A program made the translations under genes and the position numbers. Under the pieces are notes generated by a model. That model saw only the letters and a list, made by a program, of their open reading frames with translations. It did not search any database and had not been told where the DNA came from. A DNA stretch of 64,000 nucleotides from NCBI GenBank assembly GCA_001414485.1, contig LLEY01000034.1, positions 310,001 through 374,000 on the forward strand, in the 5' to 3' direction. Positions 12,369 through 24,060 of the stretch are shown in pieces. Each line of letters starts with the position of its first letter. The first letter of the stretch is position 1. The stretch is from Calycina herbarum. Its lineage: Eukaryota > Ascomycota > Leotiomycetes > Helotiales > Pezizellaceae.

Positions 12369-15300
12369 CAGATCGAATTTTTTGTTCTAAATCACTCGCT
12401 CTTACCTACTTATACTTAATAAGCCGATTTCCTTCTATAGAAACCCCTCTTAGAAGGTCTCTAGCCTCTCTCACGCCTCTAAGAAGAGGTATTAGAAAGA
12501 GAGAAGTACGTCCGATTCCCTCTCTTCTGAATATATAGTAACACTTCGTTATAGCAACTGCTAAAGCTCTTAAGCGTAGTACTATTAGCTAAACCTTCTT
12601 CAGAGGAACCGTAGAAGCTATAGATTACTACCTTAGTACTACTCTTAACAAAGCCTCTCTAGACCTCCTCCTATACCTCAGAGCTTTCTATACGTAAGTC
12701 GCTGGTATTAGCCTGTCTTTCTACTAAGTATACACCTTAGAGACACCTCCTCTACTACCCTCGACCTTAGAAGGCCCCTCTATTATATATAAAAGAGAGC
12801 CTACGCTATCTACGACTCCTCCCCTCTCTCTAGTTCTAACGGGAAAATTTTCATATATATAAACTATAAAGAGTGTCTTAGCGCTTGAAAATACACTAGT
12901 AATAATAATAACACTACCTCCTCTCTCTTCTATCACTTCTAAGCTATAGAAGAATAAGAGGCCCTTAGCTAAATTAGACATTAGAGTCTTTATCCAGCTA
13001 CCTCTAGATTCCTCTAAAAGAAAACACTCCGCTCTAGCTATCTTCCTTACTCTCTATAACTTAAAAATTAGCTATAAAGACCTTATATAAGAGGTCCTCT
13101 CGGTTAACTCTAGATTCGCTATTATACCTAAGGATAAGGCTACTCTAGAAGCTCTTATATTAACAAAGAAGGTATTTATATAGACTCTATTCTCTATAGC
13201 TAAGATAGAGACCTTATAAAACTAGGTAGTATACTATCTATCAGGGATACTTTAGAGTATTAAAGCTGTTGAAATTAACGAAAAAGAAGCTATTATATTA
13301 ACCCTCGTCTCTACTACTGCTAAAGTAGTAGCTATAGTAATAAAGAAGCGAATTAGAATAGCCTTTACAAAAGTAGATATAATAAGTAGATCACTTTTAG
13401 ATAAGCTATTCTTTACTTTATAGACGGTCTTTTTTAAAGAGGAAGAAGCCTAAGACAGCTACGTAATCCTAGATATAATATCTCTTCTCGGTAGAAGAGT
13501 CTTCTTTAAATCTCTTTCTAAGATTTCTATAGTTATATAGTGCTCTAAGTACTAGAGGTGGTATAACTAAAGAAACTATGAGAAGAACCAACGGTGCCGT
13601 CTATGTAGTACTACTTAATACTCTAAAGACTTTTACTCTATATACTCTAGATATATATAGTATAAGCTAAAGTGCTTATACTACGAAGGACCTTACGTCT
13701 TAGACGACCTTACGTACTAGCTTAGGCTAGGGACCTTAGAGACACGCCTCTTAACTGAGAATAAGAGAACTATTTAACAAGTATATAATAAAATATAAAT
13801 AAGAAATAAGAAAGACTCTCCTTATAGTATCTAGGACCTAGACGCCCTAGCTATACTACCTAGAGTAGATAGCTCTTTCTTCTTATCTTCCTTACTACCT
13901 ACCTTATCTTAAAGAGACGACATCGACACTTCTATAGACACTTCTATAGTAGAGGCCTCTCTCGACCTCTCTTTACAAAGAACCTAGAGTACTATATATA
14001 TAAATTCTCTATAAGTAGACAACGATTTACTAAGAACCACTGCTTCTAAGTTCTATAAATTAATATTTATAAGTCTAGCGATTATTAGGAGCTGGTACTA
14101 CAGCTAGCTTACTCTAAGCGAGTCGATATAGTTCTTATCTAGGAACTGTATATCTACCTAAGAGAGATTAGCCGCTAGATTATAAGACGTTACCTAAACT
14201 ACGACTGCTTTACATCTATTTACGACTAGAACGCTAAGTCTTCTAGAGTACTCTCCTTTATATATAAAGGTGCTAGTATCCTTGTTAGCTAGCAGACTTC
14301 TATCGCTCTCTTGCTTTAATACCGAGACCTTGTTTACACCTTAGTTACATTTTTACAAGGCCTCTCGCTTTATATACTTAACGTATATAACGCTCCCCTA
14401 GGCGCTAAGGGAGTAGGGGAGGCTGTTAGCCTTGTCCTAGGCTCTTAATACATCTATATAACGAATACTATCATAGCTAGTAACTTTAATCTCAAGAGCT
14501 AGCTCTGGCAGCCTAACTTCCTAGGCGCTGAAAGTACTTAGGCACTCTCGCTTATCGACTAGATAGAGGACAGAGGGCTTCAGCTTACTACCCCGCCTAG
14601 TATATAGATATATAGCCTAGGGAATACGCTAGATTTAACCTTTTACTCTAGTAACCTCTATTAAAGAGGGACGGCTTTAGAGGTTAACCTAGCTTTTAAG
14701 TATAGTTTAGACTACCTCTCTATTCTTACTCGCCTACTGTATACTAGCAGATTAGCCGAGAAGGACCCTCTGCTTAAACTTAGTACTCTTGATTTTAAAG
14801 TCTTTAAGACAGCTTTATAAGAAAGGCTAGAAGAATAATAGCTATACGAGCTCCTAGAACAGCCGAATATAGACTCGCTTAAAGCTTTAGCAGGGTTTAT
14901 TATTAAGTATATACATAGTACGTACCTTAGTAGTGCTAAGCGAGGGCTTAGGTATAGGACTGGATATTCTTAGTAGAACGAGGAGTACTAATCTACGGCC
15001 TTCGAGGCTAGAAGAGTACGAAGGCTAGGAGCTAGCATAGAGGCTACGAAAGGACTTTAGAAGGCTCTTAGAAGAGAGATTCGGAAGGTAAAGAGAGAAC
15101 ACTTCTATAGCTTAATCGATAAAGCTACTAAGAGTAAGGACGTCTTTAAGATCTATAAGTAGCACTAGAGCACTAGGGTTTATAAGTCCTCTCCTTTAAA
15201 AGACTCGATAGACTAGCTAGGCTTTACTACTTAGGAGAAACAGAAGATCCTAGTATAAGAACTACTTATAAACAAGGCTAAAGTCGGGGATATACTATTT

Positions 15301-18098
15301 AATACCTCTACTACCTCGACTTATACTCTATCTTAGACAGCTCTTACTTTATACGAGGTTAAGGAGTCGGTTCTAGGAAAGGCCTCTACTATACTAGAGA
15401 AGGATAAACTTGTTATAGACGTCTTTAAAGCAGCATAGCCTTAGATCTCACACCTAGTATACTTACTATTTAAGAGGTATATAAAGACAGAGTTCTACCT
15501 AGAGATCTTCTAAACAGCTATTATAGCTATTATCCTAAAGCTAAATAAGAAGGAGAAGTCTTCCTCTCGCGTATATCAGCTAATCTCTCTACTCTCGGTC
15601 CTTAGAAAGGGCCTCGAGAGGCTTCTAGCGAAGAGAGCTTCCTAGATTACTATTAAGCACGCTGTTCTCGAACTGAACCAGTTCGGAGCTCTCCTCTTAT
15701 AAGCTGCTATAGACCTTATAACCTGTCTTATATTCGATATAGAAAGAGCGCTTAGAGATAAGTAAGAGGCTTCTCTCCTTATACTCGATATTAAGAGCGC
15801 CTTTGACGTAGTACTCCTAGGCTAGCTAATTAAGAGGCTTTAGAAGTAAGGGTAGCTATATAGCTTTATAGTATAGGTTACTTCCTTCTTATCTAATAGA
15901 TTAGTTAAAGTAAAGCTAGACAGAGAGATAGAGGGATCTACCTCTCTTTAATACAGGCTTTCTTAAGGCTCGCCTATCTCACCGATTCTCTTTATACTCT
16001 ATATCTAGCTACTCTTTACCTTAGAAGTAGGCTCTCTCCCGATACGACAGAGGTTCGGCTACGCTGACGATATTAGATTACTTGCTTTTAAGCCTTCTAA
16101 GGCAGGGAATACTATAGCCCTTATAAAGCAGGTAGCTAGTACGCTAGCTTAGGGAACAGAAGAGGGTAATACCTTTAATACCGACAAGTTAGAACTTATC
16201 TACTTCTCTCGTAAGAGAAAGTAAAAGAGGAGAGGTATCCGCTCTCCTCCTTCTATTACAGTAGTAGGAAAGACAATAGAGCCTATATAAGAGCTACGCT
16301 AGCTTAGCATCTTCTTTAACTCTCGTCTTACCTTTTATAGCTACGTTAGAAGAATAGCTAGTAAGGCTATACTAGTAGCTTATACTTTAAAAGAGATAAT
16401 AAACATAGTAAGAGGCTTACTCTCTTATCTGCTTAAATAAGCTACTACTGCTTATATTCTGTCGATCGCCTACTTTAGAAGCGAGACCTGGTTCCCCGAG
16501 CGTACCAGAGCTAGAGGTGACCGGGCAGAGGGTATAAACAACCGAATTAGCTGTTATCTAACTCTACTAGATAGAGTAGTAGCTAAGTATACTAGGATTA
16601 TCCTTCTAGTATACAAAACCACTCCTACCTTAGTACTTCTTATAGAATCTAGCCTTCTAGCCTCTAAAATTACTCTTATAGTTAGAAGCAAAGCACTTAA
16701 AGCTAGGACTCGACGACTCGACCTGACTTACCTACTAAAACGATATATAAATAACCCTTACTCTAGAGCTAGGCTTATATACCGTGCTTACGTAGCCCTC
16801 TCTCTCTCTAAAGAGATTAACCCTTTTTAAGACCTCTTATAAAATAGAAGCTTTAACTAGCAAGCCTGTCTTCTAGAAGTAGAGAGGCCTAACTCTGGAG
16901 AGACTAAGGAATCCTACAAAGCTAAATTCCTTGAATTCCTCGCTACTATCCCTGCTATAGACCTAGTTGTCTTTATAGACGGCTCTCGCTTAGATAATAA
17001 GAGAACTAGTAGAGGCGTCTATCTAATAAGAGGAGGAGTTATCCTTAATACTAAGGTCTTCTCCTTTAGTAAGGCACTAGAGATATACGACGCAGAGGCT
17101 AGAGCAGCCTTATATAGTCTTAAATTAGCTCTAGCTTCCTCTTTCTAGTTATCAGCTAGGAAGTACTAGATCTGTCTCGATAATCTTAAAGCTATACTAC
17201 AACTAACCTACTAGTCCTATAACACTTTATAAGAGACTTTTAATAGAGTACAAGTTAGCTCTACTATATCTTAGGAAAGTCTAAACTATATAGTGTCCTA
17301 GCTATATAGGTATCTAAGGTAATAAGATAGTAGATAGAGCTATAGAGAGAGGCGCTCGGCTACCCTCTTTAAACTCTCTTCTCTTACTCTATACTACTAC
17401 GCTTTAGAGAGAGGTTAAAGAGACAGGGGTATAGCTTATAAAGAAGCTATAGAAAGCTACACTTCCTAGGCTATATAAGAATCTAGGGCTCGATAGCTGG
17501 TTCTTAAAACCTCGGTCACTTCGCTTACTAAGAGAGGTCCTAGCTCGCTTAATTACTACTCGCTCCGGCTATAGAGACTTTACTACGTATTACCTTCGCT
17601 TCTTCTACCTTAACACGCTGCTCTTCTTAGAGGAGTATAAGTGTAGAAAGAAGAAGACTTAATTTCACCTGCTCTTTTATAGGCTTATAAACAAAGCAGC
17701 TCCTAGGCTACTTATAGAGGCTAAGAGGAATCCTTAAATACTCTTTAGCCTATACTATAAGGAGCTATTTCATAAGGTCTACTATAAGACGAAGTTTTAT
17801 ACTAAGATATATCCTTTTAAATAGAGAAATCTTTCTCTTCTTTATCTTATATCTCTCTCTACTCTCTACTCTCTATTATTATATACTGTTTTCTTATTCT
17901 AATTCAGAATAAGAGCTGGTTCGGAAGTGGAGCTTCTTTTTAAACTATCTCTTATAAATTAGCGTTCTTTTATTTACACTCTCTATAGCCTAGAGCACCT
18001 CTCTAGCGTTATTTACCTAATACTAGGACTTTTTTAAGACCTAGCCTACGCGAGCTAGAATCCGTCTAACGTTAAATAGAAATAAATAAATAAATAAA
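12369..18098 (+). mobile_element. Tad-like non-LTR retrotransposon (LINE), 5.7 kb, near full length
   Basis: A non-LTR element ends in an AAATA-type tail (about 18075-18098) and is flanked by a perfect 14-bp duplication TATAGAAGAAGAGG (12355-12368 and 18099-18112). It has two plus-strand coding regions: ORF1 with a Cys-rich stretch near 13530-13700, and ORF2 with endonuclease, reverse transcriptase and RNase H. The organisation and RNase H position fit the Tad1 clade of fungal LINEs. Stops are TAG/TAA at former Gln/Trp codons. GC content is higher than in the neighbouring gypsy, so this element has been less eroded. Confidence 0.9.
14030..17850 (+). pseudogene. LINE ORF2: endonuclease, reverse transcriptase, RNase H
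   Basis: Reading TAG/TAA as Gln/Trp, the APE-type endonuclease shows VLIQELYIYLREI near 14130, ILNVYNAPLGAKG near 14370 and a decayed GDFN box (IIASNFN) near 14475. RT follows with motif A LILDIKSAFDVVL near 15780, motif B RLSQGSPISPILFILY near 15955 and catalytic YADDI near 16058, which is still intact. RNase H begins near 16970 (VVFIDGSRLDN...GGVILN). Exact ends were not determined. Upstream, 12480-13990 holds ORF1-like coding sequence with CCHC remnants. Confidence 0.85.
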
Positions 18099-18112
18099 TA
18101 TAGAAGAAGAGG

Positions 18113-21100
18113 ATATAGTAGAAACTCTTCAGATAGTTATCTTATCTACTAACGATAGTAACTTAGAAGACGAGGTTATCTACTACTTAGTTACTTCCGT
18201 AAGACGAATTAATAACTTAAGTACTTAAACTCTTATAACTAATTTAATAAGTCTAGTACAAAAGCACTTATCCTATAGATATATTCTACTATCGATCCTA
18301 GACACTACTTCTAAAAGAGATAGCTAATTTACTAAAGAAGTGTTCACCTTTATAGCTAAAAAGTACGTAGAGGATTACTTCTTTAGAGTTATAATTAATA
18401 CTAGAGTAGTATAGAAGTCGTGTATCAGATACGATTAATACCTTGCTTATAGTAAACACGTTAATAATATCTCGATTAACGAAAGTACTAAGAGATAGTT
18501 TAATATCTAGTTTAGTAAGAGTTTTACCCCTTCTCTTAGCTTAATCACTATTAGTATATCTGTTAGTTATATAGAATTCTATATTATATAATCAGATACA
18601 CCGTTTATCCTATATATTAATAATATAGACAAGTTACGTATCTCGCTAAATAACCTTAAAAATGTCCTTATATAAGAAGACGGTAAGAGAAGAGAGACTA
18701 AACGCTTTAATATTATAAGACGGTTTAGATATCCTTTCCTTCTTTAGAATAAAGCTATATATAATCTTATCTAGGAATCACTATATTACTTATTAGAAGT
18801 CGATATCCACCGTCTATATAGACGGTTTAGCTACCTCTTAGTACTACGTTTATAACGTATACTAGAGAAAGCTAGTTACGATGTCGATTAAGATATACTA
18901 TAACATCTTATAAGATATTATAAATACTACTAAAAGCATAGAAAGTCACCTAGCTGGTTTAAGTCTACACTCTATAATAATATCGAGTTTAATTATAATA
19001 TAATTATAGATATCTTCTTTCTAGAAGAAAAGGCAGTCCTATATATTATAGACTAAGCAACTCGATACTAAGCTAGGGAGTTTTTACTAGATATAAGTAT
19101 AAAGAGCGCCTAGGAGATTCTCTAGAAGTGTTAGATAAACACCTACTTAGGACCTCTAGATTATATTACTATAGACGAAAGAAAGAACTTCGTTACTAAG
19201 GAATTCAAAGAATATACTAACTTAATAGGAATTAAGGTTAAGACAGTACTAGTTAAGGTATATAACTCGATTATCTAGGAATAATAGCTGGAACTTATAA
19301 GGACTTTAGTATTATAAATAGTATTTAAAGCTATCAACGATATAGCAGGACTAAATAGATTAGTTCTTACCTTACTAGTATACGGCGCCTATCTCTATAT
19401 AGCTAAGAGTAACGCTTTATTATAATTAATATTACAAAGGTCTAAAACATATAAGAAGGCTACCGAGGAAGCTTATAAGCTACTTGTAAAACAACAAGTT
19501 AATAATACCCTTTATACCTGGAATAGTCTATTACCTAATAGAATCAAGGACTTGCTACTTAATACGGTAGTCCTTATTTAGTAAGAATATAAGAAGTCTT
19601 AGATAGAACCCTTTCTATTATAAGAAATAGATAACAAGGATTATATTATAATACTACTAAGTAGATCTATAAGATTTAGATCTATAGTAGTAAGACTATA
19701 CTTAAAAGAACTCTTAACCCTCGAACTAAGTATAGTATACTACGAGGGTATAATATACTATAAAAACGTCTGTTAATACTCGAACGACGAGGAGGCTTAA
19801 CTACACCTATAAACTTATAACTAGGAACTCCTAGTTTAACCTTAAACCTGTTATTAACTCTAACTTCTAGAACGTTAGAATACTTATATAGATCTACTAG
19901 AATTACTATCGAATTAGAATCTACTTTTGAACCAGATATTAAGTTTATAATAAAAACGTAGATAAGAAAGACTACGAAAGTATCTAAGGCTATACTAGTC
20001 TTCTAATACTCTAATATAAGAGATAGACGTCGAGGCCTTAGATAATAATACTAAGAAATACGTTACTTTGACTGATATTAAGACTTTTATCTCCTCTATA
20101 GAAGACAACTACGATATTGAAGTATTTATAGTTAATAATAGTATAATTTACGTCGAGTTATACTAAAAGGAAATCAACAGTCTTATAGACCGTAGCGTAT
20201 TTAAGATAATCACCTAAGAAGAACTACTTTTAGATACTAGAATCTTTAGATCTCGATTCGTTAATAATATTAAGCTCGAGAGTATAGCACTTACTTTTGC
20301 AAAGTCAAGGCTAGTTATCTAAGTATATAATAATACTAGGAAGTCACTAGTACTTACTTAAGCCTCTACTATTTAAAGAGTTAGTTAAAGGATAATACTA
20401 GTACTAATAACTATCTTTCTAGGACTTTAAGTATAGAGTCGAGATATTACATAGGTATATACTTAATCTATAATAGAACTGAATTAGAAGTTCTTCGTAC
20501 GTCTGCTAAAGAGATATCTACAGTAGAAGGGTTTATTCTTTGAAGTAATTAAGCTCTTATATAGTATTCTAGAAGCTAGTAACCACTGGTTTATAATATA
20601 CTAGAAGCATTATATAGACAAGCTTTCTATACTCTAATCTACTTTCGACCCCTGCCTTTTATATACTAAAGAAAGTAACTCTTTTAATATAATAAGACTT
20701 TAAACTAATAACACTCTTATACTTATAAATACTGCCTTTCTTACTAAAGAAGAATAAGTAATTAAGGAAGCCGGCTTCTTATCTAAGGAAAGGGAACAAC
20801 TTATAATAGGTTACCTAATCAAGTTTAATAGAGGCCTTATTATTAAGTATTAAGACAGCTTAATATCGCTTTCCTAGGATTATACTAAGAACTTAAACTT
20901 AGTACAAAAGTCGCTAGCTAAAACTGTTAATACGAAGGGATTATTCTATATAGTATCTACTAAAGATTAATACGTCGCCTAGAGAGCTTAAGAGATATAT
21001 CTAGTAACTGTATTATAACCGGAAGCCGTATTTAATCTAGCCTACGCTGCCTAGACAACCGATCTGTAAAAGGACGATATTAACCTTCTTAATAAACATA

Positions 21101-21693
21101 TTCAGTAGTAAATCGATAATACTATAAGAGGTCTTACGTATGTTAAATTAGATAAGGACTCGCTTAAACTCTACGCTTTTATAGATAGATCTTTTATAAA
21201 TAATAAGAACCTCTTATTCTAAATTAGATACGTAATTATACTCGTAGATAAGAATAATAATACTAATATTCTATATTAGTCTTCTACTAAGTATAAGCGT
21301 ATAACTCGTAGCGTTTTAGCCTCGGAATTATATACTATAAGCTCTAGCTACGACGTCGCTACTTCTATCAAATTAACCTTAGAAAGTATTCTTTCCTTTA
21401 AAATCCCTCTTATTATATATACTAACTCGAAGTCTATTTACGAGTATATAGCTAAATTAGGAACTACTAAAGAGAAGCGCTTAATAATCGACGTTATATA
21501 CCTAAGAGAGATATATAAGCTAAGAGAGATCGACGAAATTAAGTAGATAGACGGTAAAAGCAACTCTATAGATGCTATAACGAAAAGAAGCTGTTATAAT
21601 ACTCTATAAAGGCTAATCGACATAAACAAGCTAGATATAAAGGTTATAGAATAGGTAGAACGAAACGAGGAGTAATCTAGGTTATAGAACTAA
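18113..21693 (+). pseudogene. Copia integrase and reverse transcriptase-RNase H, RIP-inactivated
   Basis: The copia polyprotein resumes after the LINE duplication. An integrase core is visible near 19020-19250 (AVLYIIDQATRYQAREF, then DYITIDERKNFVTKEF). RT follows near 20280-20700 (KSRLVIQVYNN, LLKRYLQQKGLFFEV). The RT catalytic pair, QTDDT in relatives of this lineage as I recall it, reads LQTNNTLIL near 20700, so both Asp codons became Asn. RNase H lies near 21170-21480 (YAFIDRSF...SELYTISSSYD, YTNSKSIYEYI). There are many TAG/TAA stops. Confidence 0.85.
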
Positions 21694-21776
21694 GTACTAT
21701 GTCTAGTTAGAGAGGATAAGACTGATTTTTAATAATTTTTAGAGTACTACTTCCACCGACTTTGAAGAAGTACTAG

Positions 21777-21945
21777 TGTCGGTATACAAAAGTGGTTAGC
21801 ACTTTCACGTGCCCGTCTCGCTTAGCGAGGAGGGCAGGTATTTAAGCAGGACCGAGTACAGCTTATACTCGATATATATCAACGATAGTTATAAGAATAT
21901 ATACTCTTTTTATATCAAGCTATCGACTACTAAGTCGAACTAACA
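21777..21945 (+). repeat. Copia 3' LTR (169 bp)
   Basis: Partner of 1461-1629. It starts TGTCGGTATACAAAAG and ends CGAACTAACA, followed by the GTCTA target duplication. It is less RIP-mutated than the 5' copy. Confidence 0.93.
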
Positions 21946-22252
21946 GTCTAAGTTAAAATTAAAGTAGATGTCTATTTAAAGAAGGAACGAGTTAAGTTCC
22001 TTTCGCTTCTTATAATATATATCTAGTATCTTAACTTTGATAGATTCAAGTGCTTCAACCTTATAAGGCTCAGGGGCGTCTAGTATACTAACGTTATCGT
22101 CATCCTTAGCTGGTTATATACTAGCAGATGTTCCTCTAGCAGCACTTCCTAATGTTCTTACGACATTGACTCGGCTAGCATTTAAGCTAGCCGCGGCAGC
22201 GGCGGAGGTTACTAAGGCTATAGCGACTAAACTTCTAAGTAGATACTTAAAG
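21946..22252 (-). pseudogene. Gypsy A gag, N-terminal part
   Basis: On the minus strand, immediately after the LTR, a gag-like reading begins with ALVTSAAAAASLN and runs through EPYKVEALESIKVKILD to YFNFNLD, where the copia element interrupts it. It continues at 1460-1. The start codon appears mutated (ATA for ATG). Two Gln codons are now TAA. The N-terminus differs from that of gypsy B except for the LVTS motif. Confidence 0.82.
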
Positions 22253-22696
22253 TATAACGAAACTTAAACAAACTAAACAAAGGTGACTAAGTCTCGAAGG
22301 TTAGTATACAGGTAAGAAGTACAGATGCGCCGATGTGTTTACTTAGAAGTGAACTCGTTACTTATATTAAAGATATTAAATAAGATAATAAGATTAATAA
22401 CTAAGTTAAGTACGAAGCTCCTATCTAACGGCAGACGTGCTAGTATATATAGAACCTCTCGTACTACCTAGATCCCTATATAAGCCTGGATCCCTAGATC
22501 CCTTTAGATCTCTTAAGGGATCTAAGAGGATCCATCACGTGACTTCTAACGGTCATCTAACAATGAAATCCTAAAACCCTTAAATGCCTTTCGCATTACT
22601 GATTTCCTCTTGTGCTACCTTCCATTCCTGGATGTCGTGCCTCGTCCTGTCAGAGCGCCGTCTAGACTACTTACCACGCAATCGTGATTCGTGACA
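22253..22696 (-). repeat. Gypsy A 5' LTR (reverse orientation)
   Basis: The reverse complement matches the gypsy B LTRs end to end (TGTCACGAATCACG... to ...GTTTCGTTATA). It keeps many CG, CA and TG dinucleotides lost in gypsy B, and so is the least mutated copy of this LTR in the window. It carries a palindromic GGATCCCTAGATCCCTTTAG region near 22490-22530 that is missing from gypsy B. It abuts pogo sequence at 22697. Confidence 0.88.
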
Positions 22697-23280
22697 CCTA
22701 TTAGCCTACACCAACTCTTAGGTCTCCCAGACGCCTTATAACCCAACTAACGCTCTTTCGCAAACAACTCTGGTTAAAAATCGTATTACACGTTATTAAG
22801 GAAGCTCGCCAACCCCTATTTTCGAGACAGTAGCTACATTAGCTAAAGGCACAGAGATAATAGCTCATAAGATGACTTTATTAACAGCCGAAGTCCAGAC
22901 TCTTCGTAAGGCAAATGAGGCACTTAGCAAACGTCGTAGGGCCAAAAAGACCCGGGTCCGTCAAGGAGGTGCACTTACTATAGAGGATGTACAGGACATA
23001 TTAGCTCAGCGAGATGCTGAGGAGTAAGTACAAAAGGATAAGTGTTCTAGGAAGGGTGATCAAAATAAGGGGCAATCGACTATTCGACGTTGTAGAACTT
23101 GCGGAAAGAGTGGTCATAATACGCGAACGTGTCATAAAGCTATAGATGTAATTAGTTCATCAGATTGCGAGTAGTTTAAGTGAATGTTATATGTTGTAGT
23201 GATTTAATCTTACATCTAGGTGGTGGGGTGAGGAAAAGTGTCCGGGGTCCTGGGGTGTCCGGGGTCCTGGTGTACCACGT
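22697..23280 (+). mobile_element. pogo/Fot1-type transposon, 3' fragment, target of gypsy A
   Basis: This is the right-hand part of a second pogo copy. The transposase C-terminus reads in one frame from about 22722 to TAG at 23172-23174, with only two premature TAA codons. It includes an intact CCHC knuckle CRTCGKSGHNTRTC near 23090-23130. The right terminal repeat GGGTCCTGGTGTACCACGT ends at 23280 with TA following. A short tandem duplication GTGTCCGGGGTCCTGG lies at 23238-23270. The left part was displaced beyond the window by gypsy A. This is the edge of the transposon block; normal-composition DNA starts at about 23283. Confidence 0.85.
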
Positions 23281-23282
23281 TA

Positions 23283-24060
23283 CATGTCATTTTATCACAG
23301 CAAACCACCAAAAAGAGTACAAAATCTAACTCACGAGTTTAATCTGGATCTAAACATTCTATCACGTTTTTTGAGGCACCACTCGGCTCTATCTTTGTCT
23401 CCAGTCCCAGATCCAAAGTCCATCGCAGCACCTCATTTCGCTCAAATCACTCTTGTCAAAGTACTCTCTCAACCCCCCGAAAATATATCAATCCTCCTAA
23501 AATAAGGATAGCTTCGAGTATCCAGCTATATACTCTAGGTTTATAGTTGTAGGTAGTTTTTCTCGGAGCATAGCCTAACTTAGGAAAGGTTCTTTTATAC
23601 TAGACTACCACTCTAATGTCTATTCTGCCAGAGATGTACTTTTGATTGGACCAAACTGTCTAACAAAGTATTGTTAGTTGTTCGAGAAGGGTTAGAAGAA
23701 TTAGAAATTTGGTTTCCTAAATTCGATTGTCCTAAACATAATATTCCATGCCGGAGAGCAATAATCAAACCTTTTACAATCTTCGGATCTGTAGCTTAGA
23801 CTCTATGCCCTGGTTAAGTCGCGGGTTCAGTTTTATTTATATGTTGTATTACTTGTTTCCCCCGAAGTATAGCGTGTGCTAGCAAACCAGAAAGACAGTA
23901 AAGAAGAAAATTCTTTCGACCCCAACTGCGAAGGTAAATGTGATATAAAAGGAGTATTGTAAGTGAAGCCCTCGGAAGAGAAACGTGTCTTTTGTTGTCA
24001 TAACATAGCAGACAAAGAAGGATTTTCAAGAGCAGTTCAATTTGCTATATTAATATAACA
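23283..24060. other. Intergenic spacer between the transposon block and CWC24
   Basis: No convincing gene is seen. Composition returns to about the genic average. Open stretches at 23284-23505 (+) and 23814-24029 (-) have no recognisable motif or splice context. The minus-strand 3' UTR of the CWC24 gene presumably occupies the right end. Confidence 0.6.

Larger units (their letters stand above)
1461..21945 (+). mobile_element. Ty1/copia retrotransposon, full length, with three nested insertions
   Basis: Two 169-bp direct LTRs (1461-1629 and 21777-21945) bound one copia element. It is flanked by an exact 5-bp target duplication GTCTA (1456-1460 and 21946-21950). Its own sequence is in pieces: 5' LTR, then 8354-9748 (leader and gag start), 11593-12368 (gag, zinc knuckle) and 18099-21945 (gag end, integrase, RT-RNase H, 3' LTR). 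Between these lie gypsy B, a pogo transposon and a LINE. Joining the pieces restores the reading frame at each junction. All coding sequence is on the plus strand and is full of RIP-type TAG/TAA codons, so the element is dead. It interrupts the gag of gypsy A. Confidence 0.93.

Noticed and set aside
12724..12981. Minus-strand 85-codon open frame inside the LINE
   Set aside because: It lies antisense to LINE ORF1 coding sequence and has no motif; it is open because RIP removed TGA-forming contexts on one strand.
23284..23505. Plus-strand 73-codon frame just outside the transposon block
   Set aside because: The start is next to the transposon terminus, there is no domain, and composition is random; not enough to call a gene.
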